A stretch of DNA of 64,000 nucleotides from Streptomyces chryseus (GTDB lineage Bacteria; Actinomycetota; Actinomycetes; Streptomycetales; Streptomycetaceae), in the NCBI RefSeq assembly GCF_014650755.1, contig NZ_BMVO01000024.1, forward strand, positions 1 through 64,000, in the 5' to 3' direction. Shown here piece by piece: positions 1-8,261 of the stretch. The notes below the pieces were generated by a model. That model did no database searches. It was given only the letters and a program-made list of their open reading frames with translations, and was not told the origin of the DNA. The position numbers were made by a program, and so were the translations under genes. Each line of letters begins with the position of its first letter. Position 1 is the first letter of the stretch.

Positions 1-30
1 AGAGTAGGACGCCGCCGAACAAATTTTATG

Positions 31-71
31 CCCCGGCCCCTGGACTTATGTCCAGGGGTCGGGGCTTTTTT
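31..71 (+). terminator. strong intrinsic terminator
   Basis: Arms 31-45 and 50-64 form a 15-bp stem with a single G-T pair and a TTAT loop, followed by six T residues (66-71). This is a textbook rho-independent terminator. It ends transcription of a gene to the left of the window and shows that the ATG at 28, inside the hairpin, is not a start for the next gene. Confidence 0.9.
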
Positions 72-129
72 GCGTTCAGGGACCGTATTCTCTTTCGCGT
101 ACGGAACATTTGAAGGAAGCGGGCGTTCG

Positions 130-1095
130 ATGGGAACTGTGGTGCATGTCCCCCAGACTCGGGACATGATCGGGGAGGAGCTCTCCGGCGACGAAGCCCT
201 GACTGCTCTGCGGCACTACGGGGGGCGCAAGCTGTTCCTCGATGCCTTTGCTCGCTTCCGGTACGCGGACGGCTTCAGCCACGCGCGTTCGCTGGCCTTC
301 CAGGTGGTGCTCGGCATAGTGCCGTTCGCCATCGCGCTGGTGGGTGTCGCCGCGAGTGTGCACACCGACAGCGTGGGGCGGGTCGTGGAGCTGACGCTCG
401 GCCACATCGTGCCGGGTGCGAGCAACGAGCTGGTGGAAGAGGCCCTGGCGGACACCCGGCGCAGCGCCGGCGGCAGTACGTCGATCGCCGTCGCGATGTG
501 GCTCGGGCTCGGCTTCGCCGTACTGAACCTCACCTCGGCCATGGGGCAGATCGAGCGCGGCAGCAACCGCATCTACGGAATCGAGAGGGACCGGCCCTTC
601 CACGCGAAGTACGGGCGGAGCCTGCTGCTGGCGCTGGGGGCCGGCATGCCGATGGTGCTCGGCTTCCTGGCACTCGTCGCCGGCGAGGCCGTGGGGGATT
701 CGCTGGTCGAGGCGCTGGGGTGGCCCGAGTCCCTGCTCGACCTGTGGGGGCCCCTGCAGGTCCCGGTGGGTGTGCTGCTCGCCCTGCTGGCGTCCGCGGT
801 GATCTTCCGCTGGGCGCCCCGCCGCGACCAGCCGGGCTACACCTGGCTCGCCGTCGGCTCCGCCGTCCACCTGGTGCTGTGGGTCGTGGCGACCTGGCTG
901 CTCGCCCTGTACGTCGCGAAGAGCGGTTCCTTCGGCGCGGTCTACGGCCCGCTCACCGCTTTCGTGGCCCTGATGCTCTGGGCGAATCTCACCGGGATCG
1001 CCCTCTTCCTGGGCGTCGCGTTCGCCGCCCAGCTCGAAGCCGCCCGCGCGGGCATCCTGGAGCCGGTCAGGCCCGATCCGGGCCCGGGCGCATGA
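130..1095 (+). CDS. YihY/virulence factor BrkB family membrane protein
   Basis: This is a polytopic inner-membrane protein of about 321 residues with the length and hydrophobic pattern of the YihY/BrkB family. The hydrophobic segments are spread over the whole chain (for example around residues 60-80, 120-150, 175-195, 210-230, 245-265 and 275-305). The biochemical role of the family is unsettled; the old RNase BN assignment was wrong. I place the start at ATG 130, preceded by AAGGAAG (113-119) at a good distance, because the longer reading frame from 28 begins inside a terminator hairpin. It stands alone: a terminator lies upstream and a convergent regulator gene downstream. Confidence 0.85.
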   Translation: MGTVVHVPQTRDMIGEELSGDEALTALRHYGGRKLFLDAFARFRYADGFSHARSLAFQVVLGIVPFAIALVGVAASVHTDSVGRVVELTLGHIVPGASNELVEEALADTRRSAGGSTSIAVAMWLGLGFAVLNLTSAMGQIERGSNRIYGIERDRPFHAKYGRSLLLALGAGMPMVLGFLALVAGEAVGDSLVEALGWPESLLDLWGPLQVPVGVLLALLASAVIFRWAPRRDQPGYTWLAVGSAVHLVLWVVATWLLALYVAKSGSFGAVYGPLTAFVALMLWANLTGIALFLGVAFAAQLEAARAGILEPVRPDPGPGA

Positions 1096-1171
1096 GACCG
1101 CGCGGGCGGCCTCGAACGTACCCGGGGCAGCCGGGACCAGAGTGAGGGACCCTCCTGCGGGGGCGGGGAGT

Positions 1172-2080
1172 TCAGTCCTCGGGGGAGGGTCGGTGTACGG
1201 CCAGGGTGGCGTCCACGTACGCGAGCAGCGCCGTCCGCATGGCGTCGGGGCTCGTGCCGGCGCCGGAGCCCGGTGCGGCGGCCAGGACCTGTGCGGCCAG
1301 GCCGTCGATCAGCGCGGTCAGCCGCAGCGCGTCGGCGTCCGGGTCCGTGGTGGGACGGAACACGCCCTGGCCGACGCCGCGTCGCAGAACGTCGGCGACC
1401 GTGGCGCGCCACTGGCGGCCGTGCTCGATGTGCAGCCGGCCGACGGCGGTGGAGCGGGCCGCCTCCGCCCACAGGTCGAGCCAGATGCTCCACTGCCATC
1501 GCCGGAGGCGGGTGTACGGCGTCCGGAGCTCGATGAGCCGGCGCAGTTCGTCCGCCGCGCCGTCCGCGTCGGCGATGTGGTTCGCGCGGCGGGCGGAGTC
1601 CTCGTCCACGCACCAGCGCACAGCCGCTTCCAGCAGCTCGTCGCGGCCCGGGAAGTGGTAGTGGATGGCGGCGGTGCTGGTGCCGCAGGCCTCGGCGATG
1701 TCGGCGACCCGTACGGCGTGGAAGCCGCGTTCCGCGATCAGCCGCACGGTCTCCCGGACGATCTGGAGCGGCCTGCCGCCCTGGGGTGCACCGGCTGCCG
1801 AGGCACGGTCGCGGCGTACGGCGGAGGGCCTCGCGGCGGCCTCGGTACGGGTCCCCAGAAGCCAGGCCGCGTCCACGTCGGTGGTATCGGCGATACGTGC
1901 CAATTCGGCCACTGTGAACCGGCGGGTTCCGCTGAGCGAACGGGACAGTTTCGACGGGTCCATGACGTTCCGTCGGGCGAACTCGCGCTGGCTCACGCCC
2001 GCGGTGGCGATCACCTTACGCACGCGCGCGGCGACCTCACCGCCGGTGTCGCCGACTCGGCTCGCGGGATCCGGCTGCAT
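1172..2080 (-). CDS. transcriptional regulator with XRE-type and TetR-type DNA-binding domains
   Basis: The 302-residue protein has two DNA-binding modules. Residues about 17-75 look like an XRE/Cro helix-turn-helix (GVSQREFARR, then MDPSKLSRSLSG). Residues about 103-150 are a clear TetR helix-turn-helix (VADIAEACGTSTAAIHYHF), followed by an all-helical TetR ligand or dimer domain with WSIWLDLWAEA. Ordinary TetR proteins are about 200 residues long and lack the first module. It is transcribed divergently from the terpene synthase gene, and the 280-bp gap between them holds two inverted repeats, so it may regulate itself and the synthase. Its ligand cannot be told from the sequence. The ribosome binding site is weak, so the exact start is slightly uncertain, but the XRE module lies inside the frame. 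Confidence 0.8.
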   Translation of the reverse strand: MQPDPASRVGDTGGEVAARVRKVIATAGVSQREFARRNVMDPSKLSRSLSGTRRFTVAELARIADTTDVDAAWLLGTRTEAAARPSAVRRDRASAAGAPQGGRPLQIVRETVRLIAERGFHAVRVADIAEACGTSTAAIHYHFPGRDELLEAAVRWCVDEDSARRANHIADADGAADELRRLIELRTPYTRLRRWQWSIWLDLWAEAARSTAVGRLHIEHGRQWRATVADVLRRGVGQGVFRPTTDPDADALRLTALIDGLAAQVLAAAPGSGAGTSPDAMRTALLAYVDATLAVHRPSPED

Positions 2081-2135
2081 GGTCGGCCACCGTACCCCTG
2101 CGTTGAGAGGAACACAACGGGCGCGAGGCGTGCGG

Positions 2136-2150
2136 CCTTGCGTGGCAAGG
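2136..2150. promoter_or_regulatory. inverted repeat, possible operator
   Basis: CCTTGC-GTG-GCAAGG is a perfect 6-3-6 inverted repeat in the gap between the XRE-TetR regulator and the terpene synthase. It lies 56 bp upstream of the regulator start. It could be a regulator binding site; there is no T-tract, so it is not a terminator. Confidence 0.35.
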
Positions 2151-2174
2151 AGAGCGGTCGAGTGATGAGGCGCT

Positions 2175-2190
2175 GACTGATGCGTCAGTC
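2175..2190. promoter_or_regulatory. palindrome resembling a TetR operator
   Basis: GACTGA-TGCG-TCAGTC is a perfect 6-4-6 inverted repeat, similar in size and style to TetR-family operators. It lies in the divergent gap between the XRE-TetR gene (start 2080) and the terpene synthase (start 2361). Autoregulation is the simplest reading. Confidence 0.45.
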
Positions 2191-2360
2191 GCCGTCATAA
2201 CCCGTGAGAACCCCCGGCACAGCGGTGAAAGCGGACTTCTGCAACTTTGGGCAACTCACGATCAACTTGGTTCAGGCAAGGGTCAGTTGCATCGTTATTG
2301 CTGGTCGGTCATGGGCATATACGCCCCAGCGCACGCGGGGCACTCAAGAGGAGGCCGAAC

Positions 2361-3461
2361 ATGAACGTAATCTCGCCAAGTCGACCGGGCCGGCAGTTAC
2401 CGAGGGCGCCCTTCTATTGCCCGGTGCCGTCCGCCGTCCATCCGTCGGCCGAGGCGCTCAACGACATGACGGTGCGTTGGATGCTCCAACAGAGCCTCGA
2501 CACGGACGATCATCAGCGACGGCGGCTCGCGCTCTGTGACTTCGGCGGTCTGACGGCGTCCACCATGCCGTACGGGCAACTCGAACCGCTCACGCTGATG
2601 GCGAGGTTCCACGCCGTGCTCTTCTCGCTCGACGACGGCGTGTGCGACGAGGCGTACGTCACCGCGGACACGCTCGCGCAGGAGACGTCCCGGATCATGC
2701 GGGCCATCGAGGCCCCGACCGTCCAGCAGCCGGACGAGTCGCCGCACGCGGCGGCGCTGCGCTCCCTGCGGCTGCAACTGGAGCGGTACGCCTCCCGCCA
2801 GCAGCTCCGCCGCTGGACCGACGCCATGCGCGTCTATACCTCGGGACTCGTGTGGGAGGCGGCCTGGCGGCGCAACCCGGACCTGCCCTCTCTCAACGAC
2901 TATGTGACGCTGTGGATGAGGGCCATAGGCATGGCCCCCTCCACCGCGATGATCGAGATCGTCGCCGGACACTCCGTTCCCGACCACGATGTGGAGGATC
3001 CCCGCGTACGGGCCCTCACCGAGATCACCTGGACGCTGGTCAGCTGGGACAACGACCTCTACTCCCGCAACAAGGAGCTCCTGCGGGCCGACGACAACCT
3101 CAACCTGGTCGACGTGCTGTGCCAGGAACTCGACTGCGACCCGCACCACGCACTCCAGGAGGCCGTGGAGATGCGGGACCGCGTCATGGTGCTCTTCCTG
3201 CGCCTGCGCGAGCAGGTGATGAGGGAGGCGGAGGGCGGCCTGCGCCGGTACGTACAGGGGCTCGGCCAGTTCGTCCGGGGGCACCTCGACTGGGCCTCCA
3301 CCTGCCCCCGTTACAGCGTGCCGTCCACTTCGGAGGGCTCGGCGGACGACGGGTGGTGGAAGCAGCGTCCCGCCGACGACAGCTTCGAGCCGCTTCCCCT
3401 CCCGACGATCTCCTGGTGGTGGGACCAGCTGGCGGTCAGTAACCGCGCCACCAGCGGGTGA
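2361..3461 (+). CDS. class I terpene synthase (terpene cyclase)
   Basis: This 366-residue protein has the size and motifs of a bacterial class I terpene cyclase. The aspartate-rich Mg-binding motif is DDGVCDE at 91-97, the NSE triad is N231, S235 and E239 within NDLYSRNKE, the probable pyrophosphate-sensor arginine is R187, and the terminal RY pair is at 317-318. It should ionise a prenyl diphosphate, probably FPP or GPP, and cyclise it; the product cannot be predicted. The start at 2361 has the perfect ribosome site AGAGGAGG (2347-2354). A longer frame from 2247 has none. Its 3' end overlaps the convergent P450 gene by 26 bp. A P450 and a conservon nearby suggest a modified, regulated terpenoid. 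Confidence 0.9.
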   Translation: MNVISPSRPGRQLPRAPFYCPVPSAVHPSAEALNDMTVRWMLQQSLDTDDHQRRRLALCDFGGLTASTMPYGQLEPLTLMARFHAVLFSLDDGVCDEAYVTADTLAQETSRIMRAIEAPTVQQPDESPHAAALRSLRLQLERYASRQQLRRWTDAMRVYTSGLVWEAAWRRNPDLPSLNDYVTLWMRAIGMAPSTAMIEIVAGHSVPDHDVEDPRVRALTEITWTLVSWDNDLYSRNKELLRADDNLNLVDVLCQELDCDPHHALQEAVEMRDRVMVLFLRLREQVMREAEGGLRRYVQGLGQFVRGHLDWASTCPRYSVPSTSEGSADDGWWKQRPADDSFEPLPLPTISWWWDQLAVSNRATSG

Positions 3462-4971
3462 CCGCCTGCCACAGCCGCTTGGGTGCCACCGGCCCGCGCT
3501 GAGCCGGAATCATGACCGGTGTCCGTGCCGTGCCGGGGAGCGGTACGGACGCGGACTCCGGCGCCGGGCCCGGCACCCGGGCCGGCTGCGGTGCGCTCGC
3601 GGCCACCGGCGTCGGCGAGTCGACCCGCCAGTCGGGCTGCGGCGTCGTGCGCGAGGCCGTGGTGAGATGGCCCGTGTCGGCCTCGGGCGGCCGGGCGGCG
3701 AACTTCACCGGGAGCTCGATGAGGTGCCGCGACATGAGCGCGCTGCGGTACTGCAACTCGTGCTCGGGGACCGAGAGTTGCAGATCGGGAAGCCGCATCA
3801 GCAGCGCGTCGATGCCGGTGTCGGCGATGGCACGCCCGATGTCCTGCCCGGGGCACTCGTGCGGCCCGCCGCTGAAGGCGAGGTGGGCGCGGTTGCCCTG
3901 CATCGAGGCGTGCGGGTCGGGGCGTACCACCGGGTCGACGTTGGCGGCGGCGATGCCGACGATCAGGGCGTCGCCCTTCTTGATCTGCTGGCCGCCGAAC
4001 TCGGTGTCGCCGACGGCCCAGCGGCCGAGGATCGTGGTGAACGGCGGCTCGTCCCACAGCGTCTGCTCGACGGCCTCGGGCAGTGTCATGTGACCGCCGC
4101 TGAGCTGGGCGCGGAAGCGCGGATCGGTGAGCACCATGCGCAGGACGTTGGCGATCAGGTTCGCGGTCGTCTCGTACGCCGCGATGAGCACCAGCCGCAG
4201 GTGCTGGCTGACCTCGTCGTCGGTGAGCCCGGCCGGGTGTTCCACGAGCCAGGTCGTGAAGTCCTCCTGGGGCGCCACCCGGCGCCGGGCCACGTGCCGG
4301 CTCAGCACGCCCATCACATAGGCGTTGCTGGCGTTCGCCGTGGCCGTGCCCTTGATCATGTCGCGGGCGGACTGCACCATCCGCTCGTTGTACTCCTCGG
4401 CCATGCCGAGGATCTGGCACATCACCATCATCGGCAGGTGCTCGGCGAACCGGCCCACCAGATCCGCCTTGCCGTCCTGGCAGAAGCTGTTGACGAGCCG
4501 GTTGCTGTACCGGTTGATGTGGCGGCGTACGCCCCGGGTGTCGATGCGCGCGATGCTGTCGGTGACCGCGCCGCGCAGCCGCTCGTGGTCCCCGCCGTCC
4601 GCGAAGACGCACAGGGGCTGCCAGGTGAAGATGGGCGCCAGCGGGTGGTCCGGGGGGACGGTGCCGTCGGCGACCAGCCGCCACCGGCGCGCGTCGCGGG
4701 AGAACTGCGACGGGGTGCGCGTCATGTGCAGGTTCTCGGTGTGGCCGAGGACCAGCCAGGCCGGTACGTCGTCGTTGAGCAGTACGGGGGCCACCGGGCC
4801 GTGCTCGGCGCGCAGCTTCTCGTACACGGCCATCGGGTCGCTCTCGTGTTCCGGTCCGTACAGCCGGCGCAGGCCGCCCGGGCCCGTTCCGGTGATGGCG
4901 TGGGCCGGGCATCCCGGGGGCGGAAGGGCCCCGTCGTCCGCTCCGGGTAGATGGTGGAAGGGGGTGGTCAC
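3436..4971 (-). CDS. cytochrome P450, CYP157-like (no ExxR arginine), with proline-rich tail
   Basis: The heme-binding loop is FSGGPHECPG with the thiolate Cys at residue 373, and the I-helix motif is AYETT (265-269). The K-helix, normally ExxR, reads E302-Q-T-L-W306, so the arginine is replaced by tryptophan. That loss is the published hallmark of the Streptomyces CYP157 family, and the surrounding residues fit a functional P450. After the usual P450 end (about residue 424) comes an 85-residue Pro/Ala-rich tail ending in an aromatic, basic helix (LWQAVTRWWRGY) that may bind a membrane. I chose GTG 4971, which has GGAG five bases upstream; GTG 4977 is the alternative. The gene follows the conservon NTPase gene by 32 bp, so it is probably the last gene of that operon. 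The substrate is unknown; the convergent terpene synthase suggests a terpenoid. Confidence 0.85.
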   Translation of the reverse strand: MTTPFHHLPGADDGALPPPGCPAHAITGTGPGGLRRLYGPEHESDPMAVYEKLRAEHGPVAPVLLNDDVPAWLVLGHTENLHMTRTPSQFSRDARRWRLVADGTVPPDHPLAPIFTWQPLCVFADGGDHERLRGAVTDSIARIDTRGVRRHINRYSNRLVNSFCQDGKADLVGRFAEHLPMMVMCQILGMAEEYNERMVQSARDMIKGTATANASNAYVMGVLSRHVARRRVAPQEDFTTWLVEHPAGLTDDEVSQHLRLVLIAAYETTANLIANVLRMVLTDPRFRAQLSGGHMTLPEAVEQTLWDEPPFTTILGRWAVGDTEFGGQQIKKGDALIVGIAAANVDPVVRPDPHASMQGNRAHLAFSGGPHECPGQDIGRAIADTGIDALLMRLPDLQLSVPEHELQYRSALMSRHLIELPVKFAARPPEADTGHLTTASRTTPQPDWRVDSPTPVAASAPQPARVPGPAPESASVPLPGTARTPVMIPAQRGPVAPKRLWQAVTRWWRGY

Positions 4972-5003
4972 GGTCACTCCAGGGATCGGGCGATCGGGGG
5001 CGA

Positions 5004-5615
5004 TCAGGCCGGCGGTTGCAGGGACAGGGCGTGCAGATAGCGCATCAGCGTCAGCAGCACGTCGCGGCAGGACCCGCGCCCTCGCGCGTCGCAGTCCACT
5101 ATCGGCACTTCCGGGGGCAGGTCGAGCGCGGTGCGCAGGGCGTCGACGGGGTGCCGCGGCGCGTCGGGGAAGGTGTTGATCGCGACGACGAACGGCACGC
5201 CGCGCTCCTCCAGGCGTCCGATCACGTCGAAGCTCACTTCGAGGCGGCGGGTGTCGATCAGCACGACCGCGCCCAGGGCGCCCTCGAAGAGGCCGTTCCA
5301 CAGGAACCAGAAGCGCTCCTGGCCCGGTGTGCCGAACAGATAGAGGATCAGCTCGTCGCTGATGCTGATCCGGCCGAAGTCCATCGCGACGGTGGTGGCG
5401 GTCTTGCCCTCCAGGTTGTCGTCGACGCCGACCCCGGCCTCGGTCATCGTCTCCTCGGTGGTCAGCGGACGGATCTCGCTCACCGAGCCCACCATCGTGG
5501 TCTTGCCCACGCCGAACCCGCCCACGATGACGATCTTCACCGCGGCCGTGGCCGTGGTGGGGAGAACGTCCTCGCTGCGCGGGCCGGTGATCGTGTCAGA
5601 GCTTCTGAAGTCCAT
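5004..5615 (-). CDS. cvnD: conservon small NTP-binding protein (CvnD-type)
   Basis: This 203-residue cytoplasmic protein is related to small GTPases and MglA. The Walker A motif GGFGVGKT is at residues 32-39, and TPGQ at 96-99 occupies the G3 (DxxG) position. AINTF at 145-149 resembles a degenerate NKxD box. In Streptomyces conservons this protein binds the membrane kinase-like protein with the roadblock and DUF742 partners to form a signalling complex likened to G-protein systems. Its start overlaps the end of the DUF742 gene by 20 bp, which fits translational coupling. The P450 follows on the same strand. Confidence 0.9.
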   Translation of the reverse strand: MDFRSSDTITGPRSEDVLPTTATAAVKIVIVGGFGVGKTTMVGSVSEIRPLTTEETMTEAGVGVDDNLEGKTATTVAMDFGRISISDELILYLFGTPGQERFWFLWNGLFEGALGAVVLIDTRRLEVSFDVIGRLEERGVPFVVAINTFPDAPRHPVDALRTALDLPPEVPIVDCDARGRGSCRDVLLTLMRYLHALSLQPPA

Positions 5616-5970
5616 GCATCACCGCTTCGAGGAGGGACCGGTCCGGCAGCGCCGCGCGGACGATCGGCGCCCGCGATTCGACCAGGTCGGTGGCGAGGAG
5701 ATCGGTCAGTAGCGCCGTCACCACGCTGAAGGGCAGGCTGAGATACGCCGAGATCTCGGCCACGGACAACGGCGCCTGGCACAGCCGCAGGATGGCGGCC
5801 TGCTCGGGCTGGACCGTCGGCGTCGGTTCGGTGCGGGAGACAACCATGGTGACGAGGTCGAGCGGGGCCCGTTCGGCACCGTCCGGGCCGCCGGTCAGTA
5901 CGTACAGCCGTTCCGGGTCCTTCGTCTCGTCGTTCTCCGGCTGTCGTCGTTCTCGTCGGGGCGGACTCAT
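5596..5970 (-). CDS. cvnC: DUF742 conservon protein (CvnC-type)
   Basis: The 124-residue protein has the DUF742 pattern: an N-terminal basic and polar segment, then RLYVLTGG, then a winged-helix-like region with PLSVAEISAYLSLP (67-80), and a short leucine-rich end. In conservons it is the third component, between the roadblock protein and the small NTPase. The start at ATG 5970 overlaps the stop of the roadblock gene (5967) as ATGA, so I prefer it to the longer open frame. The winged-helix character suggests possible nucleic-acid or protein binding, but this is inference. Confidence 0.88.
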   Translation of the reverse strand: MSPPRRERRQPENDETKDPERLYVLTGGPDGAERAPLDLVTMVVSRTEPTPTVQPEQAAILRLCQAPLSVAEISAYLSLPFSVVTALLTDLLATDLVESRAPIVRAALPDRSLLEAVMHGLQKL

Positions 5971-6374
5971 ACGGTTCGCCCGTCGTGGCGCGGCGGGCTG
6001 GTCAGATGAGCTCCGATCCGGATGACCAGATCCCGCATACGGGCGCCCATGAGGCCGGCGTCCACCGTGTCGTCGGCGAGTACGGCGAGGTACGCCCCGG
6101 TCCCGGCGGCCATCAGGTAGAAGAGCCCGCCGTCGACCTCGATGACGACGAGCCGCATCTTGCCCTCGCTGTACGGGATCTCCGTGGCGACGGCCGCGGC
6201 GAGGCTCTGGAGCCCCGCGCAGGCCGCCGCGAGCCGGTCGGCGGCGTCGGGGTCGCCGCCGTGCCGGGCGATGCGCAGTCCGTCCGCGGACAGGACGACG
6301 ATCTGCTGGACCTGCGGCACCCCGTCGGCCAGCTCTTTGAGCATCCAGTCGAAGTTCGCCCGCTGCGTGATCAC
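5967..6374 (-). CDS. cvnB: roadblock/LC7 domain protein (CvnB-type)
   Basis: The 135-residue protein is a single roadblock/LC7 domain. It opens with NFDWMLKELADGVP, continues with the core strand VVLSADGL, and ends with a helix after IPYSEGKM. Such proteins regulate or scaffold the small NTPase in conservons. Both ends overlap the neighbouring genes by 4 bp (ATGA at 6371-6374 and 5967-5970), so the four conservon genes should be translated as a coupled unit in the order kinase, roadblock, DUF742, NTPase. Confidence 0.92.
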   Translation of the reverse strand: MITQRANFDWMLKELADGVPQVQQIVVLSADGLRIARHGGDPDAADRLAAACAGLQSLAAAVATEIPYSEGKMRLVVIEVDGGLFYLMAAGTGAYLAVLADDTVDAGLMGARMRDLVIRIGAHLTSPPRHDGRTV

Positions 6375-7942
6375 TTGAGATCTCCCTTGTCCAACGCGTC
6401 ATCTGGTTCGTCACCGGCAGACGGGTCAGGCGCCTCGCCGTTGAACCCCTTGGTGAAGGCTTCGAGCCAGAGCCCCGGCTCCGGCTCTTCCTTGGCCGCG
6501 CCGTTCGCGTGGCCGTTGGTGTGGCCGTTGAGCGCCCCGGGGCGCTGCTCCGGCGGCAGGTTGTGCGAGCCGAGCGGCGCCCGGCCCCGGCTGCGGCGCT
6601 GCGGAAGCCCCTGCGCCGTCCATTCGGTCACCTCGGGAACGTCCTCCTCCCGTGCGACCGGCACGTGCACCGGCCGCTTCGGCTGGGCGGCCGGCCGCGG
6701 CTTGCGCCGGGGGACGCGTGCCTCCTCCGCCGCGGACAGGCCGGACGGGCCCTGCCGGGGGACGGCGGTGGCGCCGATGCCGTGGGCGATGCCGGGCGCG
6801 GGCCCGGTGGTGATCACGCCGCGCGGCACGATGAGCACCGCGCGGACCCCGCCGTACGCGGACTGCCGCAGTGAGACCTTGAGGTCGTACATCTGGGAGA
6901 GCCGGCCGACCACGGCCATGCCGAGCCGCGGCGTCTCACCGAGGTCGTTGAGGTCGATGCCCGCCTGCGCCTGCGCCAGCATGCGCTCGGCCCGGCCCCT
7001 GGCCTCCTCGCTGAGGCTGACGCCGCCGTCCTCGATCTCGATGGCGATGCCGGTCTGCACCTCGACCGCGGTGACGTGCACCCGGGTCTGCGGAGGTGAG
7101 TAGCGCGTGGCGTTGTCGAGGAGCTCCGCGCAGGCGTGGATGAGCGGTTCGACGGCCGTGCCGACGATGGCGACCTTGGCGATCGAGTGCAGATCGACCC
7201 GCTGGTACTCCAGGATCCGGGACATCGCGCCGCGCAGCACGCTGAACAGCGGTACGGGCTCGGGCCATTGGCGTCCGGGGCGGCCACCGCCGAGTACGGC
7301 GATGGAGTCGGCGAGGCGGCCGATCAGCGAGGTGCCGTGGTCCAGGCGCAGCAGGTCGTCGAAGACGGCGGGGTTGCGCCCGTGGTCCTCCTCCATCAGC
7401 CGCAGTTCGCTGGACTGCTGGTGGACGATGGCCTGCACGCGGCGCGCGATGTTGACGAAGGCGCGCTGCGCGGAGTCGCGCATCGCCTCCTCGTTGTCGA
7501 CGATTTCGAGGACCGAGCGCACCAGGGCGCGCTCCGGTTCGGGGAGATCGCGGTACGTCGGGTCCGCGTCCACCATGTCCCGCATCACCTCGGCGGGCGA
7601 CTGGCCCTGCCGCAGACGGCGGATGGTGGCCGGGAGCAGTTCGTTGCTGAGCCGCAGGGTCTGCCGGTCGTGGCCGGTGACACGCTGATCGAGGAGGGCC
7701 AGGCGCTGCCCGTACTCCGCGCGCAGGGCGTCCATCGCCCGTCCGCGGCGCACGACTTCGGCGGCGACGGCCGTCACCACCACGGTCGCCAGCGCGCCGA
7801 AGCAGACGACCGGTGTCCGGGAGGCGGCCGGTACGACGACGTACGCGACGACGGTGGCCGCGGCCATCAGGAGGACGGGTGGCACGAGCGCGCGAAAGAA
7901 GGGGGATTTTCGGTCAGTTGGAGGCGATTCAACGCGAACCAT
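6371..7942 (-). CDS. cvnA: conservon membrane histidine-kinase-like protein (CvnA-type)
   Basis: This 523-residue protein has two N-terminal membrane helices (about 19-37 and 43-64), a long helical linker, and a GHKL ATPase domain. The ATPase domain has the N box ELLDNATRYS around residues 273-282, DGG at 305-307, and GMAVVGRLS at 341-349. H202 in LDHGTS sits where a phospho-accepting histidine would be, though this H-box is degenerate, as is common in conservons. The C-terminal third (about 380-523) is low complexity, rich in Pro, Gly and basic residues. It is the membrane anchor and probable sensor of the conservon and the first gene of the five-gene operon that ends with the P450. The start has AGGG five bases upstream. 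Confidence 0.9.
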   Translation of the reverse strand: MVRVESPPTDRKSPFFRALVPPVLLMAAATVVAYVVVPAASRTPVVCFGALATVVVTAVAAEVVRRGRAMDALRAEYGQRLALLDQRVTGHDRQTLRLSNELLPATIRRLRQGQSPAEVMRDMVDADPTYRDLPEPERALVRSVLEIVDNEEAMRDSAQRAFVNIARRVQAIVHQQSSELRLMEEDHGRNPAVFDDLLRLDHGTSLIGRLADSIAVLGGGRPGRQWPEPVPLFSVLRGAMSRILEYQRVDLHSIAKVAIVGTAVEPLIHACAELLDNATRYSPPQTRVHVTAVEVQTGIAIEIEDGGVSLSEEARGRAERMLAQAQAGIDLNDLGETPRLGMAVVGRLSQMYDLKVSLRQSAYGGVRAVLIVPRGVITTGPAPGIAHGIGATAVPRQGPSGLSAAEEARVPRRKPRPAAQPKRPVHVPVAREEDVPEVTEWTAQGLPQRRSRGRAPLGSHNLPPEQRPGALNGHTNGHANGAAKEEPEPGLWLEAFTKGFNGEAPDPSAGDEPDDALDKGDLK

Positions 7943-8261
7943 GTAAACCCTCTGGCGGTCGATTCGGGATGTTTTCGAGCTGTCCGGACACTTGCGAACA
8001 AGTGCGTGATTTCATATCAACTCGGCGCGCTTCGAGCGAGCTTAGCCAGATAGGATCAGTGCGACGGCATATTCACGTAACCCTCTGCACGGGCCCACCC
8101 GGCGGGTTTAGACTCGCCAATTTTGCACACTGGGCTCATGCGCGTGCGCAAGGAGTAACTGAACGGGTGACGTATGGGCCCTGTGTACGCACAAAGGCCG
8201 CTCCCGCGGTAGCGGAAGCGGCCTGGGCCGGGCGAGGTGAGGGGCGCGTCGCGCCCCCGCC
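7943..8261. other. intergenic region upstream of the conservon operon
   Basis: This stretch of about 320 bases between the conservon kinase start and the end of the DUF350 gene is visibly more AT-rich than its surroundings in the first half. It should hold the conservon promoter, but I cannot pick a convincing -10/-35 pair. Its far end holds the DUF350 terminator at 8195-8224. No coding frame there is supported. Confidence 0.5.
8195..8224 (-). terminator. hairpin terminator of the DUF350 gene
   Basis: Arms AGGCCGCT (8195-8202) and AGCGGCCT (8217-8224) pair perfectly, and an inner CCGC/GCGG stem closes a GGTA loop. On the minus strand the hairpin is followed by TTTGTG. It lies 37 bp past the DUF350 stop, as expected for a terminator. 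Confidence 0.65.

Noticed and set aside
28..129. Longer start for the YihY protein at ATG 28
   Set aside because: The ATG lies inside a perfect terminator hairpin (31-64) with a T-tract; the good ribosome site is before ATG 130.
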